Source: Planctomycetota bacterium (GTDB lineage: Bacteria > Planctomycetota > Planctomycetia > Pirellulales > Pirellulaceae). From it: 36,911 nt of DNA. Both the position numbers and the translations under genes were made by a program. The notes below the pieces were generated by a model. It was not told where the DNA came from. It did not search any database and saw only the letters and a program-made list of their open reading frames with translations. Below, in pieces: positions 7,941 through 14,949 of this stretch (its first letter is position 1; every line of letters begins with the position of its first letter). The DNA lies in the NCBI GenBank assembly GCA_029259935.1, contig JAJDEH010000003.1, positions 1 to 36,911 on the forward strand. The letters run 5' to 3'.

Positions 7941-9112
7941 GAATCGACGTGCGTCATGAAGTCCCGCCATTGCGATCGAAGACGGCTCTGCACGTCGTCG
8001 ACAGAATCGCCTTCCGTTAGCGCCGTGGCAATAGGATGACGCTTGGGGATTCGAGTGGGAGTCGTGGGCAGGTCGGCAAACCGCGGCCAAGTGGAATCGG
8101 CGTTCCGCTGCCGCGCCCAATCGATCGCTTTGGTGGGAAGGTCGGTGTCGCGGCGAGCATACAGGATGGCCTTGCCACAGCATGCCTTCAAGTTTGACGA
8201 ACGCATTTCCGCGGCGCTGGGAAACTCCGGCGGCGAGCCATTCGTGGCGGCGACATGCAACGCCACGGCATGGAAGGATAAAGCGCGCTCCAGCACTTCC
8301 ACCGAAGCCGTGTAGCGAGGATTGACTTCCAAGGGCCACACCCCCTCCTTGTTCAGAATAAAGTCCACGCCGAACAAGCCTGAAAGATCAAACTGTTCCG
8401 CCAAGCAGTCTCCCATCGCGCGAAGTTTCGCAACCGCTGAATTCTCCAACCGCAGCGGACCAATCGAGCCCGCGTATTGAAATTCGCCTGCTGCCAGCCA
8501 GTCTGGTCCAACCAGTTGCTTGGTCGTTCCCAGCAGGGCCGCTTGGCCGGCGGCGGCGACAAACAGGGCACTGCATGAGGTGCCTTCGATAAATTGCTGG
8601 AAATAAAAGCGCCCTCCGGTCGGTTCACGTTTGCTTGTCGGATGCGAGTACGCTTTGGGTGGCCGCGAGCAGCTCCACTTCTTGATTTGGAAACCAGCGG
8701 AACCTCGTAGTGGCTTGCGAACCCATTGGCCGCTTTCAGGCGGTCGATCACCGCGTTTCAATGTGGGAACGGAGACACCGTGGCTCGCGAGCGTCTCGGC
8801 GACGCAAAACGGATCGCGAACTCGGGCGAGGACGCGACCAGAATTGCCAAGCAGCTTGCAATTGCGGCTGATCTGATCGACGACATCCGGGTAATTTTCA
8901 AGCGATCCGGTGTACATCCAAACCGCCGCGGACGACTGCTCGGCTACCTGTACAAACTCCTCCGGATACCGTGAAATCTTCGTGGCGGAGCACACCGCCG
9001 CTAGGTCGGCGTCGGCGAACAAATCTCCGGCGACCGGCGCGTACCCGCCGCGCCGTGCCGAGTGGGCGGCAGCTCGCGCGCTGGCACCTAAAATGAGAAT
9101 TCGCTGAGGCAT
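7937..9112 (-). CDS. ATP-grasp protein linked to the tetrahydromethanopterin C1 module
   Basis: A 391-residue protein. Residues 1-100 are a nucleotide-binding-like pre-ATP-grasp domain ('ILILGASARAAAHSARRGG'). The ATP-grasp core follows, with the lysine strand 'WVRKPLRGSAGFQIKKW', 'FQQFIEGTSCSALFVA', and the metal-binding end 'GVDFILN...VWPLEVNPRYTAS'. ATP-grasp enzymes join an acid to an amine through an acyl-phosphate. Proteins of this kind are found beside H4MPT-pathway genes in methylotrophs and planctomycetes, where a role in making the cofactor is suspected. It is divergent from fae with a 178-base gap, which supports that link. The specific ligase reaction is inference. ATG 9112 has no clear ribosome site. 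Confidence 0.8.
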   Translation of the reverse strand: MPQRILILGASARAAAHSARRGGYAPVAGDLFADADLAAVCSATKISRYPEEFVQVAEQSSAAVWMYTGSLENYPDVVDQISRNCKLLGNSGRVLARVRDPFCVAETLASHGVSVPTLKRGDRPPESGQWVRKPLRGSAGFQIKKWSCSRPPKAYSHPTSKREPTGGRFYFQQFIEGTSCSALFVAAAGQAALLGTTKQLVGPDWLAAGEFQYAGSIGPLRLENSAVAKLRAMGDCLAEQFDLSGLFGVDFILNKEGVWPLEVNPRYTASVEVLERALSFHAVALHVAATNGSPPEFPSAAEMRSSNLKACCGKAILYARRDTDLPTKAIDWARQRNADSTWPRFADLPTTPTRIPKRHPIATALTEGDSVDDVQSRLRSQWRDFMTHVDS

Positions 9113-9290
9113 CTTCGGTTCGATCCAAACGGCGACTGATAGTCAGGGGGTGGTTGCTTTTGCGTGTAACTTTGATAGGCTCGTGGCAGCGTTTCCGTCT
9201 TAGGACTGTATGCAATTCCTAGTTCGCCATGCCTGAACGAAGGGGCCTCGCGAATTTAAGTTTTTTCTTTTGTAGTATGGAGAGTTATTC

Positions 9291-9788
9291 ATGTCGATGT
9301 ACATCGGAGAAGCCCTGGCAGGCGAAGGCAACGAAATCGCTCACATCGATTTGCTGGTCGGCAGCAAAGACGGCCCGGTCGGTGTCGCGTTCGCCAATGC
9401 ACTGGCGCGCCAAAGCGAAGGCCACTCGAACTTGCTGGCCGTGTTGACGCCCAACTTGGCCGTCAAACCCTCGACGGTATTGGTGACCAAGGTCACGATC
9501 AAGGGTATGAAGCAAGCCGTGCAGATGTTCGGCCCCGCGCAGGCGGCGGTTGCCAAAGCGGTCGCAGACGCGGTCGCCGAAGGCACGATTCCCAAGGATC
9601 AAGCGGAAGACCTGGTCATCGTGTGTGGAGTCTTCATTCATCCGGCCGCCGAAGACGACAAGAAGATCTACGACTACAACTACGAAGCCACGAAACAGTC
9701 GATCGTGAGCGCCATGAAAGGCTCGCCCTCGGCGGACGAAATGATCGCCGGCAAGGATTCGGCCGAACACCCCTTCCGGGGATTTTGA
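9291..9788 (+). CDS. fae: Formaldehyde-activating enzyme
   Basis: A 165-residue protein, the usual length for Fae. It catalyses condensation of formaldehyde with tetrahydromethanopterin to methylene-H4MPT, the entry step of the H4MPT-linked formaldehyde oxidation and detoxification route in the cytoplasm. The N-terminus 'YIGEALAGEGNEIAHIDL' is the family signature; His18 corresponds to the proposed catalytic histidine. 'NLAVKPSTVLVTKVTIKG' and 'VFIHPAAEDD' are also characteristic. ATG 9291 follows a good GGAGAG ribosome site. A strong terminator lies just downstream, before mtdB, so this gene may be transcribed at a higher level than its neighbour. Confidence 0.95.
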   Translation: MSMYIGEALAGEGNEIAHIDLLVGSKDGPVGVAFANALARQSEGHSNLLAVLTPNLAVKPSTVLVTKVTIKGMKQAVQMFGPAQAAVAKAVADAVAEGTIPKDQAEDLVIVCGVFIHPAAEDDKKIYDYNYEATKQSIVSAMKGSPSADEMIAGKDSAEHPFRGF

Positions 9789-9826
9789 CGTAGCGAAGTC
9801 TGGCCTAAGAACGATAAGCAAAACTC

Positions 9827-9861
9827 AAACCCGGCTTCGCGCGAGGCCGGGTTTGTTTTCG
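9827..9861 (+). terminator. Intrinsic terminator after fae
   Basis: AAACCCGGC (9827-9835) pairs with GCCGGGTTT (9846-9854), and the 10-base loop can pair further. It is followed by GTTTTC. It stands between fae and mtdB. Confidence 0.8.
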
Positions 9862-9887
9862 TCATGCATGCATAAGCTTTTACCGTG

Positions 9888-10751
9888 ATGAGCAAGCCGA
9901 AGATTCTCGTCCAATTGGATTCCGACCCGCACGCCAGTGTGTTTGACGGCGTCGTGGCCGTCGATTCTGGAGTCGACCATTTGTTCCGGCATCATTCGGT
10001 CGAGGCCGCTCAGGTTCGCGACCTGGTGCACGGCACGATGTTTACTCGCGGTCCGCAAGATTTGCGAAACACGGCAGTTTTTGTCGGCGGATCGGATGTC
10101 GCCGCCGGAGAGAACTTGCTGAAACAAGTCACGAACAGCTTCTTTGGTCCCATGCGCGTCTCGGTGATGATGGACGCCAACGGAGCGAATACCACCGCGG
10201 CCGCCGCCGTGCTTTCGGCGGCGAGACATCTGGATCTCAAGGGAACGAAATCGGCGGTGCTGGCCGCGACGGGGCCCGTGGGCGCGCGAGTCGTTCGCTT
10301 GCTCGCCCGAGCCGGTTCTCAGGTGCATGTCGGTTCACGCAACATGGAACGGGCCGACGACGTATGCCAACAGATTGCGGGACAAGTAGCAGGTGCCGCG
10401 CTCACGCCGCTGGCCACGCACCAACCGGGAGTGTTGCGAGCCGTGCTGGATGATTGCCAAGTCGTATTTGCCGCTGGTGCTTTTGGCATCCAACTGCTGC
10501 CCGAAGATGTGTGGCGTGAGTCGAATTTACAAGTGGCCATCGACATGAATGCCGTTCCACCGGTCGGAATCGAAGGCGTTGACGTGATGGATAGCGCCGC
10601 CGAGCGGCACGGCGCATTGTGCTATGGGGCGATTGGCGTTGGCAACTTGAAGATGAAAATTCACAAGGCGGCGATCAAGAAGTTGTTTGAATCCAATGAC
10701 CAGGTCTTCGACGCGGAAGAGATCTTCGCCATCGGCCAAGAGCTACTTTAA
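9888..10751 (+). CDS. mtdB: NAD(P)-dependent methylene-tetrahydromethanopterin dehydrogenase
   Basis: A 287-residue protein of the MtdA/MtdB family, which oxidises methylene-H4MPT to methenyl-H4MPT with NAD(P)+, the step after Fae. The N-terminal catalytic domain has 'LVQLDSDPHASVFDGVVAVDSGVD' and 'FFGPMRVSVMMDANGANTTAAA'. The Rossmann domain begins near residue 120 with 'AVLAATGPVGARVVRLLARAG' and the dinucleotide-selecting 'VHVGSRN'. The frame allows GTG at 9885, immediately followed by ATG 9888; I use the ATG. No strong ribosome site is visible. MtdB is favoured over MtdA because of the fae neighbour and the H4MPT context, but the two are close relatives. The 3' end overlaps the convergent zinc-ribbon gene by nine bases. 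Confidence 0.9.
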   Translation: MSKPKILVQLDSDPHASVFDGVVAVDSGVDHLFRHHSVEAAQVRDLVHGTMFTRGPQDLRNTAVFVGGSDVAAGENLLKQVTNSFFGPMRVSVMMDANGANTTAAAAVLSAARHLDLKGTKSAVLAATGPVGARVVRLLARAGSQVHVGSRNMERADDVCQQIAGQVAGAALTPLATHQPGVLRAVLDDCQVVFAAGAFGIQLLPEDVWRESNLQVAIDMNAVPPVGIEGVDVMDSAAERHGALCYGAIGVGNLKMKIHKAAIKKLFESNDQVFDAEEIFAIGQELL

Positions 10752-11699
10752 GAAGATCAACACCAGCAATCCCGCCGTCAGCACGATCACGCAAAACGCA
10801 AACACTATCGCGTTTTTCAAAAAACGGGTCTGCGATTTCTCTTGCGACGTGAGTGTCCGTAGATTGCGTTCTTTTTCGCGATAGTTGACTTTCCGTCGAG
10901 CGTCGACTGCAACCAAGTCGCCATCCGGGTCGGGGACGAAAATTTGATGCGACGTCTTGGAACTGGCGGGCTCGCCAGTTTCGTGGGCTTGGGCTGGTTC
11001 GGCCGCCAATGTTTGGTCGTTGGTCGAGAGCGGAGCCACGTCGGCGGGCGGAGGAAGCGGGGTGGCGACGGTTGCCATAATCGGCGGATCGGCGGCGTCC
11101 GATGTGTTATCCGTTGGCAACGGAGGTTCCGCCATTCCACTATCAGCGATGGGCGGCGCGGCACGCTGATGCGAAACGGGTGGCGGTGGCGGTTCAGCGA
11201 CGCCAGAGGATATTGAATCGTCGCCCGGCGCTGGCGGCGGAGGAGGAGGGAGAGGTGGACTGGTGCTGTCCATCGATGGCGGCTCAGCGGCGGGTGGGAC
11301 TATCTTCGGCGGTTCCCCGAACGGGCTTGGCGCGGCCACTGTGTCTGCAGTTGGCGGGTCGCCATCCATCGGTTCAACAGGTCGCGCCGGCTGCGTGCCC
11401 AAAATAGGCGGCGGTTCAGGCGGCCCATGCCGTTCCGCGTTTGGAGTAGGGTCTTGTTCTGCAGGTTCGGACTCTGCGTAGCCGGGCGGATAATAGTTCT
11501 CGGACAGAGACGCCAGCAGAGGCGGGGCCGGGGGCACGAGATCGGTCGACGCATCCGCGGGCGGTTTCGATGGATTCGTGGGAGGCGGCGCGATTGAAAT
11601 AGGGCTCTGACAATAAGGACAGGCCACTTCTTGGGCCGCGTCCGCCGGACGTTGGAAGCTTTCCGTGCAGTTGGGGCAGTTGAATTGCTGGGAGTCCAT
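10743..11699 (-). CDS. Zinc-ribbon, proline-rich, tail-anchored membrane protein
   Basis: A 318-residue protein. The N-terminus has two CxxC pairs ('CPNC' at 8-11, 'CPYC' at 28-31), a zinc ribbon. A ~200-residue low-complexity stretch of Pro, Ala, Glu and Ser follows, with polyproline runs. A short conserved-looking block comes next ('IFVPDPDGDLVAVDARRKVNYREKERN'), and one membrane helix ends the protein (about 294-317). With its C-terminal anchor the ribbon should face the cytoplasm. It repeats the design of the 4835-5875 protein with the helix moved to the end. Function unknown; a membrane-tethered adaptor is only a guess. No clear ribosome site precedes ATG 11699. Confidence 0.72.
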   Translation of the reverse strand: MDSQQFNCPNCTESFQRPADAAQEVACPYCQSPISIAPPPTNPSKPPADASTDLVPPAPPLLASLSENYYPPGYAESEPAEQDPTPNAERHGPPEPPPILGTQPARPVEPMDGDPPTADTVAAPSPFGEPPKIVPPAAEPPSMDSTSPPLPPPPPPAPGDDSISSGVAEPPPPPVSHQRAAPPIADSGMAEPPLPTDNTSDAADPPIMATVATPLPPPADVAPLSTNDQTLAAEPAQAHETGEPASSKTSHQIFVPDPDGDLVAVDARRKVNYREKERNLRTLTSQEKSQTRFLKNAIVFAFCVIVLTAGLLVLIFLK

Positions 11700-11946
11700 G
11701 AGCGCACGCTCGCGCGTCGAAAACGAGAAGAAATTCGATCTACTTAATCTATCCTAATTAACGCTGGCAGAACCATGGTAGCCCGGCTGCGTGAAATTAG
11801 CGTGGATGTGTCCCTTCCCCGTCCCGGCGGTAAACACCAACAAGCTCAAACTACGGTGGAAAGCCGGTCCCCCGCTATCTTGCAGGTTAGAATTAGGAAT
11901 GCGACCCAACGGATCAAAGAACAACAATTGTCGAATAGACTAACCA

Positions 11947-13350
11947 ATGAGTGCGGTAAGTTTCACGCAACTTGAAACGCATTCCGTCGCGGCCGACGCT
12001 CAAACCGATGTCGGTTCGCGGTTGCACTTTTTTGGGCTTTGCTTCTACTTGGCGGCTCAGGCCATGATGATCCCGCTGTTTGCCGTGGGGCCATCGTGGA
12101 CTTTGTGGCCCAGCCTGGCCGACGTCGGAGTTGGCATCCTGTGCTTGGCCTGCGTCTGGCGATTTCCGAGCTTGCGAGCTGTGCCGCCCGCCCACCGACG
12201 AACACTGGTTTGGCTGACCGTGGTGTCAGTTTACTGCGTGAGTTCATTCACCGTCTTTACGCTCTTGTTGCCCAACGTGCATGCCTTGCAGCCGACTCCC
12301 AAAGCGGCATTACTGTGGGGTGGATACGAGGTTCTGCGTTTGGGGCAGTTTCTTATCGTCTTCTTCGTCGTGTCCACCATCCCGTTAAGCCCCCGCCGCA
12401 TGCGAGTTCTTTTGGGCATCGTTACTTTGGCGCTGACGGTAGCTTGCCTGTCGGTGCTGTTGACCTATACCTCGGTCGTACCGCACACATTGCTGGTGGC
12501 TCATTTGCCGTCGGACGAAAGTGTATGTGGTCCCTGGATCAAGTATTACCACGCTCCGGATGGCCTCGGGACGTTGAGCTACAACCACGGCGATGCGGCG
12601 TGCCAGATATTGATGCTGTTCATTTTGCGACTGCATCTGAGCCGCGACAAATACGGGCCGTTGAATGCGGGTTTTCTGATCGTCTCGCTGGCCGCGATTT
12701 TCGCCACCGGCAGCCGAACGAATCTGCTGGCGATGCTCATTTTGTTCTGCGTCTACGTCTGGCAAACACTGCGGGCAAGGCAGTTCCAATGGCTCGGTGT
12801 CGCGTGCGTCCCGGTGCTGTTGGCCGGGCTGGTTTTTTCGATCTCCGATACGCACTTGTCACGGCGCGTGATGAAAGATCATGGAGAATTGGTGGAAAGA
12901 AACGTCGTCTCACTGTTGGCCAACCGCACGAAAGGTTTTGCCGGCAGAACCGCCATTTGGGAAAAGCGAATCCGTTTTTTGAACGAGGAACCGATCCGGT
13001 GGGTTTTCGGATCAGGTTTTGGATCAGCCGCCGCCAGCGGGTCGCAAAGCCACAATTTGTTTTTGAACATCGTGTTAGAAACGGGGTTGATTGGGCTAAT
13101 AATGGCCGCCGGACTGATGGGCCACCTGCTGCGATCGTTGTGGAAGCTGGAAAGTCGCGACCACGTCATTCTCTGGGGTACTCTAGTTCTGTTGGTCACT
13201 TGCCTAACTCGAGAGACGTTCTATCCGGTGCCACATACGGCGCATTTCCTTGGTTTTTTTCTGGCGGCCGTCGCGATTGCCTATCGGACTTGGGCTCCCG
13301 AAAGCCAAAATCCGGGGCGAACGGCGGCCGAGACGCAATCGGCGATTTGA
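11947..13350 (+). CDS. O-antigen ligase/polymerase (Wzy-like) family membrane protein
   Basis: A 467-residue polytopic protein with about ten hydrophobic segments spread from residue 22 to 450. The large periplasmic loop near residues 295-380 contains 'GRTAIWEKRIRFL', 'WVFGSGFGSA' and 'SQSHNLFLNIVLETGLIGL', the pattern of the O-antigen ligase domain, which carries the conserved His before the last helices. 'GSRTNLLAMLI' upstream is also typical. Such proteins ligate or polymerise surface polysaccharide units at the outer face of the inner membrane. A GT4 glycosyltransferase lies 4 kb downstream but no export genes are adjacent, so the polymer is unknown. A long open frame overlapping in another phase is a shadow. 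Confidence 0.82.
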   Translation: MSAVSFTQLETHSVAADAQTDVGSRLHFFGLCFYLAAQAMMIPLFAVGPSWTLWPSLADVGVGILCLACVWRFPSLRAVPPAHRRTLVWLTVVSVYCVSSFTVFTLLLPNVHALQPTPKAALLWGGYEVLRLGQFLIVFFVVSTIPLSPRRMRVLLGIVTLALTVACLSVLLTYTSVVPHTLLVAHLPSDESVCGPWIKYYHAPDGLGTLSYNHGDAACQILMLFILRLHLSRDKYGPLNAGFLIVSLAAIFATGSRTNLLAMLILFCVYVWQTLRARQFQWLGVACVPVLLAGLVFSISDTHLSRRVMKDHGELVERNVVSLLANRTKGFAGRTAIWEKRIRFLNEEPIRWVFGSGFGSAAASGSQSHNLFLNIVLETGLIGLIMAAGLMGHLLRSLWKLESRDHVILWGTLVLLVTCLTRETFYPVPHTAHFLGFFLAAVAIAYRTWAPESQNPGRTAAETQSAI

Positions 13351-13418
13351 CTTCGTTACTTGTTTGTTACAACCAACCCGTCAATCCTCCGCTAAACTGC
13401 GAATTGTCGTAGAGAAAC

Positions 13419-14258
13419 ATGGCGGGAGCAGATTCGGTGACCAACGTGATCAAGTACTTTCTACCAGTTCTTTTCGTGCTGTTTGGCGGATTTACCGGTG
13501 TGGCGGAAGAACCTTCCGGCGAAAAAGAGGCTTGGGGAACGCTTCGCGGTCGTTTCATTTATCGGGGCAAAGTGCCGGCTCGCAAGCCGTTGTCGATCGC
13601 GCGTCCGATTCCCGGGGTGGACGAATCGATCTTCGATGAGTCTCTGATGATTAACGACAAAAACGGTGGACTGGCCAATGTGGTGATTACTCTGGATCCT
13701 GGCCGGCGCACCCGTCCACCGATTCATCCCAGTTACGCCGATTCAGCCAGCGGCGAAGTCGAAATCGAGTCCGTTGGCGGCCGCTACAAGTCACGGATCA
13801 ATTTGATTCGGACTGGGCAAACCGTCCAGCTTGTTAACGGGGATCCGGTCGCGAACAACTTCAAAATCGATTCCTTCGCCAATTCTTCTTACAATTTGTT
13901 GGTACCGCGTTCGTCTCGAACTGCTTTGCCACGATCGTTCAAAGACCCGGAACCACTTCCAGTGATGGTAAGCAGTTCGGTTTACCCCTGGATTCGAGGG
14001 CGGTTGATCGTCCAGGATCATCCCTACACTGCCGTAACCGACGCGGACGGAAGATTCGTACTCAAGAATCTGCCGGTGGGCAACTGGCGATTCCGCGTGT
14101 GGCATGAACGGTGTGGGTATTTGCGCGAGGTCGTGCGGGGCATGGTCAAGGAGGAGTGGAATCTCGGGCGAGTTGAATTCGCGATCAACCCGGGTGACAA
14201 TGACTTGCGCGAATTCTATGTGGACAAGAAAATTCTGGTACCGCGTGCAGCGTCGTGA
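13419..14258 (+). CDS. Exported protein with carboxypeptidase-regulatory-like domains
   Basis: A 279-residue protein with a hydrophobic export segment at about 12-28 ('YFLPVLFVLFGGFTGV'), preceded by a short N-region. 'GTLRGRFIYRGKVP' opens a beta-sandwich-like domain. The middle part ('VQLVNGDPVANNFKIDSF') resembles the cupredoxin-like folds seen in methylamine-utilization-type proteins but lacks a clear copper site. The C-terminal part, 'YTAVTDADGRFVLKNLPVGNWRFRVWHE', is a classic carboxypeptidase-regulatory-like beta-sandwich. It lies 68 bases after the O-antigen ligase gene on the same strand, so co-transcription is possible. Function unknown; an extracellular binding or structural role is an inference. 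Confidence 0.7.
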   Translation: MAGADSVTNVIKYFLPVLFVLFGGFTGVAEEPSGEKEAWGTLRGRFIYRGKVPARKPLSIARPIPGVDESIFDESLMINDKNGGLANVVITLDPGRRTRPPIHPSYADSASGEVEIESVGGRYKSRINLIRTGQTVQLVNGDPVANNFKIDSFANSSYNLLVPRSSRTALPRSFKDPEPLPVMVSSSVYPWIRGRLIVQDHPYTAVTDADGRFVLKNLPVGNWRFRVWHERCGYLREVVRGMVKEEWNLGRVEFAINPGDNDLREFYVDKKILVPRAAS

Positions 14259-14384
14259 ACGAATCTTGATGAGGGCAGGGCCCTCGATCCGAGCAAAGAT
14301 GCGGAATAACCGCACTCCCCCCTCAGCGGCGGGTGTATATCGGAGTCACCTTCCCAGTGGGACATTCCCGGGTTCCGAATTAGC

Positions 14385-14414
14385 TTTACAGCGTGGCTTT
14401 TCATAAGGTAGAAT
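14385..14414 (+). promoter_or_regulatory. Sigma70-like promoter for the CBS-domain gene
   Basis: TTTACA (14385-14390), an 18-base spacer and TAGAAT (14409-14414). Each hexamer matches consensus at five of six positions. It places transcription start near 14421, downstream of the first in-frame ATG (14393), and so supports ATG 14453 as the true start. Confidence 0.5.
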
Positions 14415-14452
14415 TGCAGGGCTACCTACTTCTCTTGGGGAGTCCCCCTTTT

Positions 14453-14929
14453 ATGCCCGGGCCTATATTAGCCAAAGATATCATGGTCACCAAGCTGGTG
14501 ACCTTGGCACCCAGCGTGGATGTTTTTGACGCGATTGCTTTGTTGCTCAAGCATAAGATTTCCGGTGCGCCGGTGGTGGATGAGCAAGGCGGCTTCGTGG
14601 GTGTCTTTTCAGAAAAGGACTGTTTGAGCCTATTGGTTGCCGCCGTCTATGAGCAGCTTCCCAATACCAAGATCGCCGGCTTCGTGGAAACGGATGCTCG
14701 AACCGTGGACGAAACCGCGGATCTGTTAAGCATCGCGCAGATCTTTCTTAGCACTTCCTTCCGCCGGTTGCCCGTGGTGCGCGATGGAAAACTGGTTGGT
14801 CAGATCAGCCGACGTGACGTGCTGCGAGCGGCCCATGATTCGGTCGCCTTGGCGGTAGCGGAGAAACCGGAGTCCGCGATTCTTTATCTCAGTTCGCTGA
14901 TGGAACGAAACGAATCGCCGATCGGCTGA
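14453..14929 (+). CDS. Two-CBS-domain protein
   Basis: A 158-residue protein made almost entirely of a pair of CBS motifs. The first is about 7-60 ('AKDIMVTKLVTLAPSVDVFDAIALLLKHKISGAPVVDEQG'-like course). The second is about 78-132, ending 'RRLPVVRDGKLVGQISRRDVL'. CBS pairs bind adenine nucleotides or similar ligands and act as cytoplasmic energy or ligand sensors. No effector domain is attached, so it may regulate a partner in trans. The frame opens at ATG 14393, but that codon precedes a promoter -10 element; ATG 14453 follows GGGGAG about ten bases upstream. It converges on the kinase-like gene downstream. Confidence 0.82.
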   Translation: MPGPILAKDIMVTKLVTLAPSVDVFDAIALLLKHKISGAPVVDEQGGFVGVFSEKDCLSLLVAAVYEQLPNTKIAGFVETDARTVDETADLLSIAQIFLSTSFRRLPVVRDGKLVGQISRRDVLRAAHDSVALAVAEKPESAILYLSSLMERNESPIG

Positions 14930-14949
14930 GCATGACGGGGGCGGAACGA

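Noticed and set aside
12039..13412. A 457-codon plus-strand open frame overlapping the O-antigen ligase gene
   Set aside because: It lies in another phase over a gene with clear membrane topology and family motifs; its own translation is Arg/Gly-rich with no domain.
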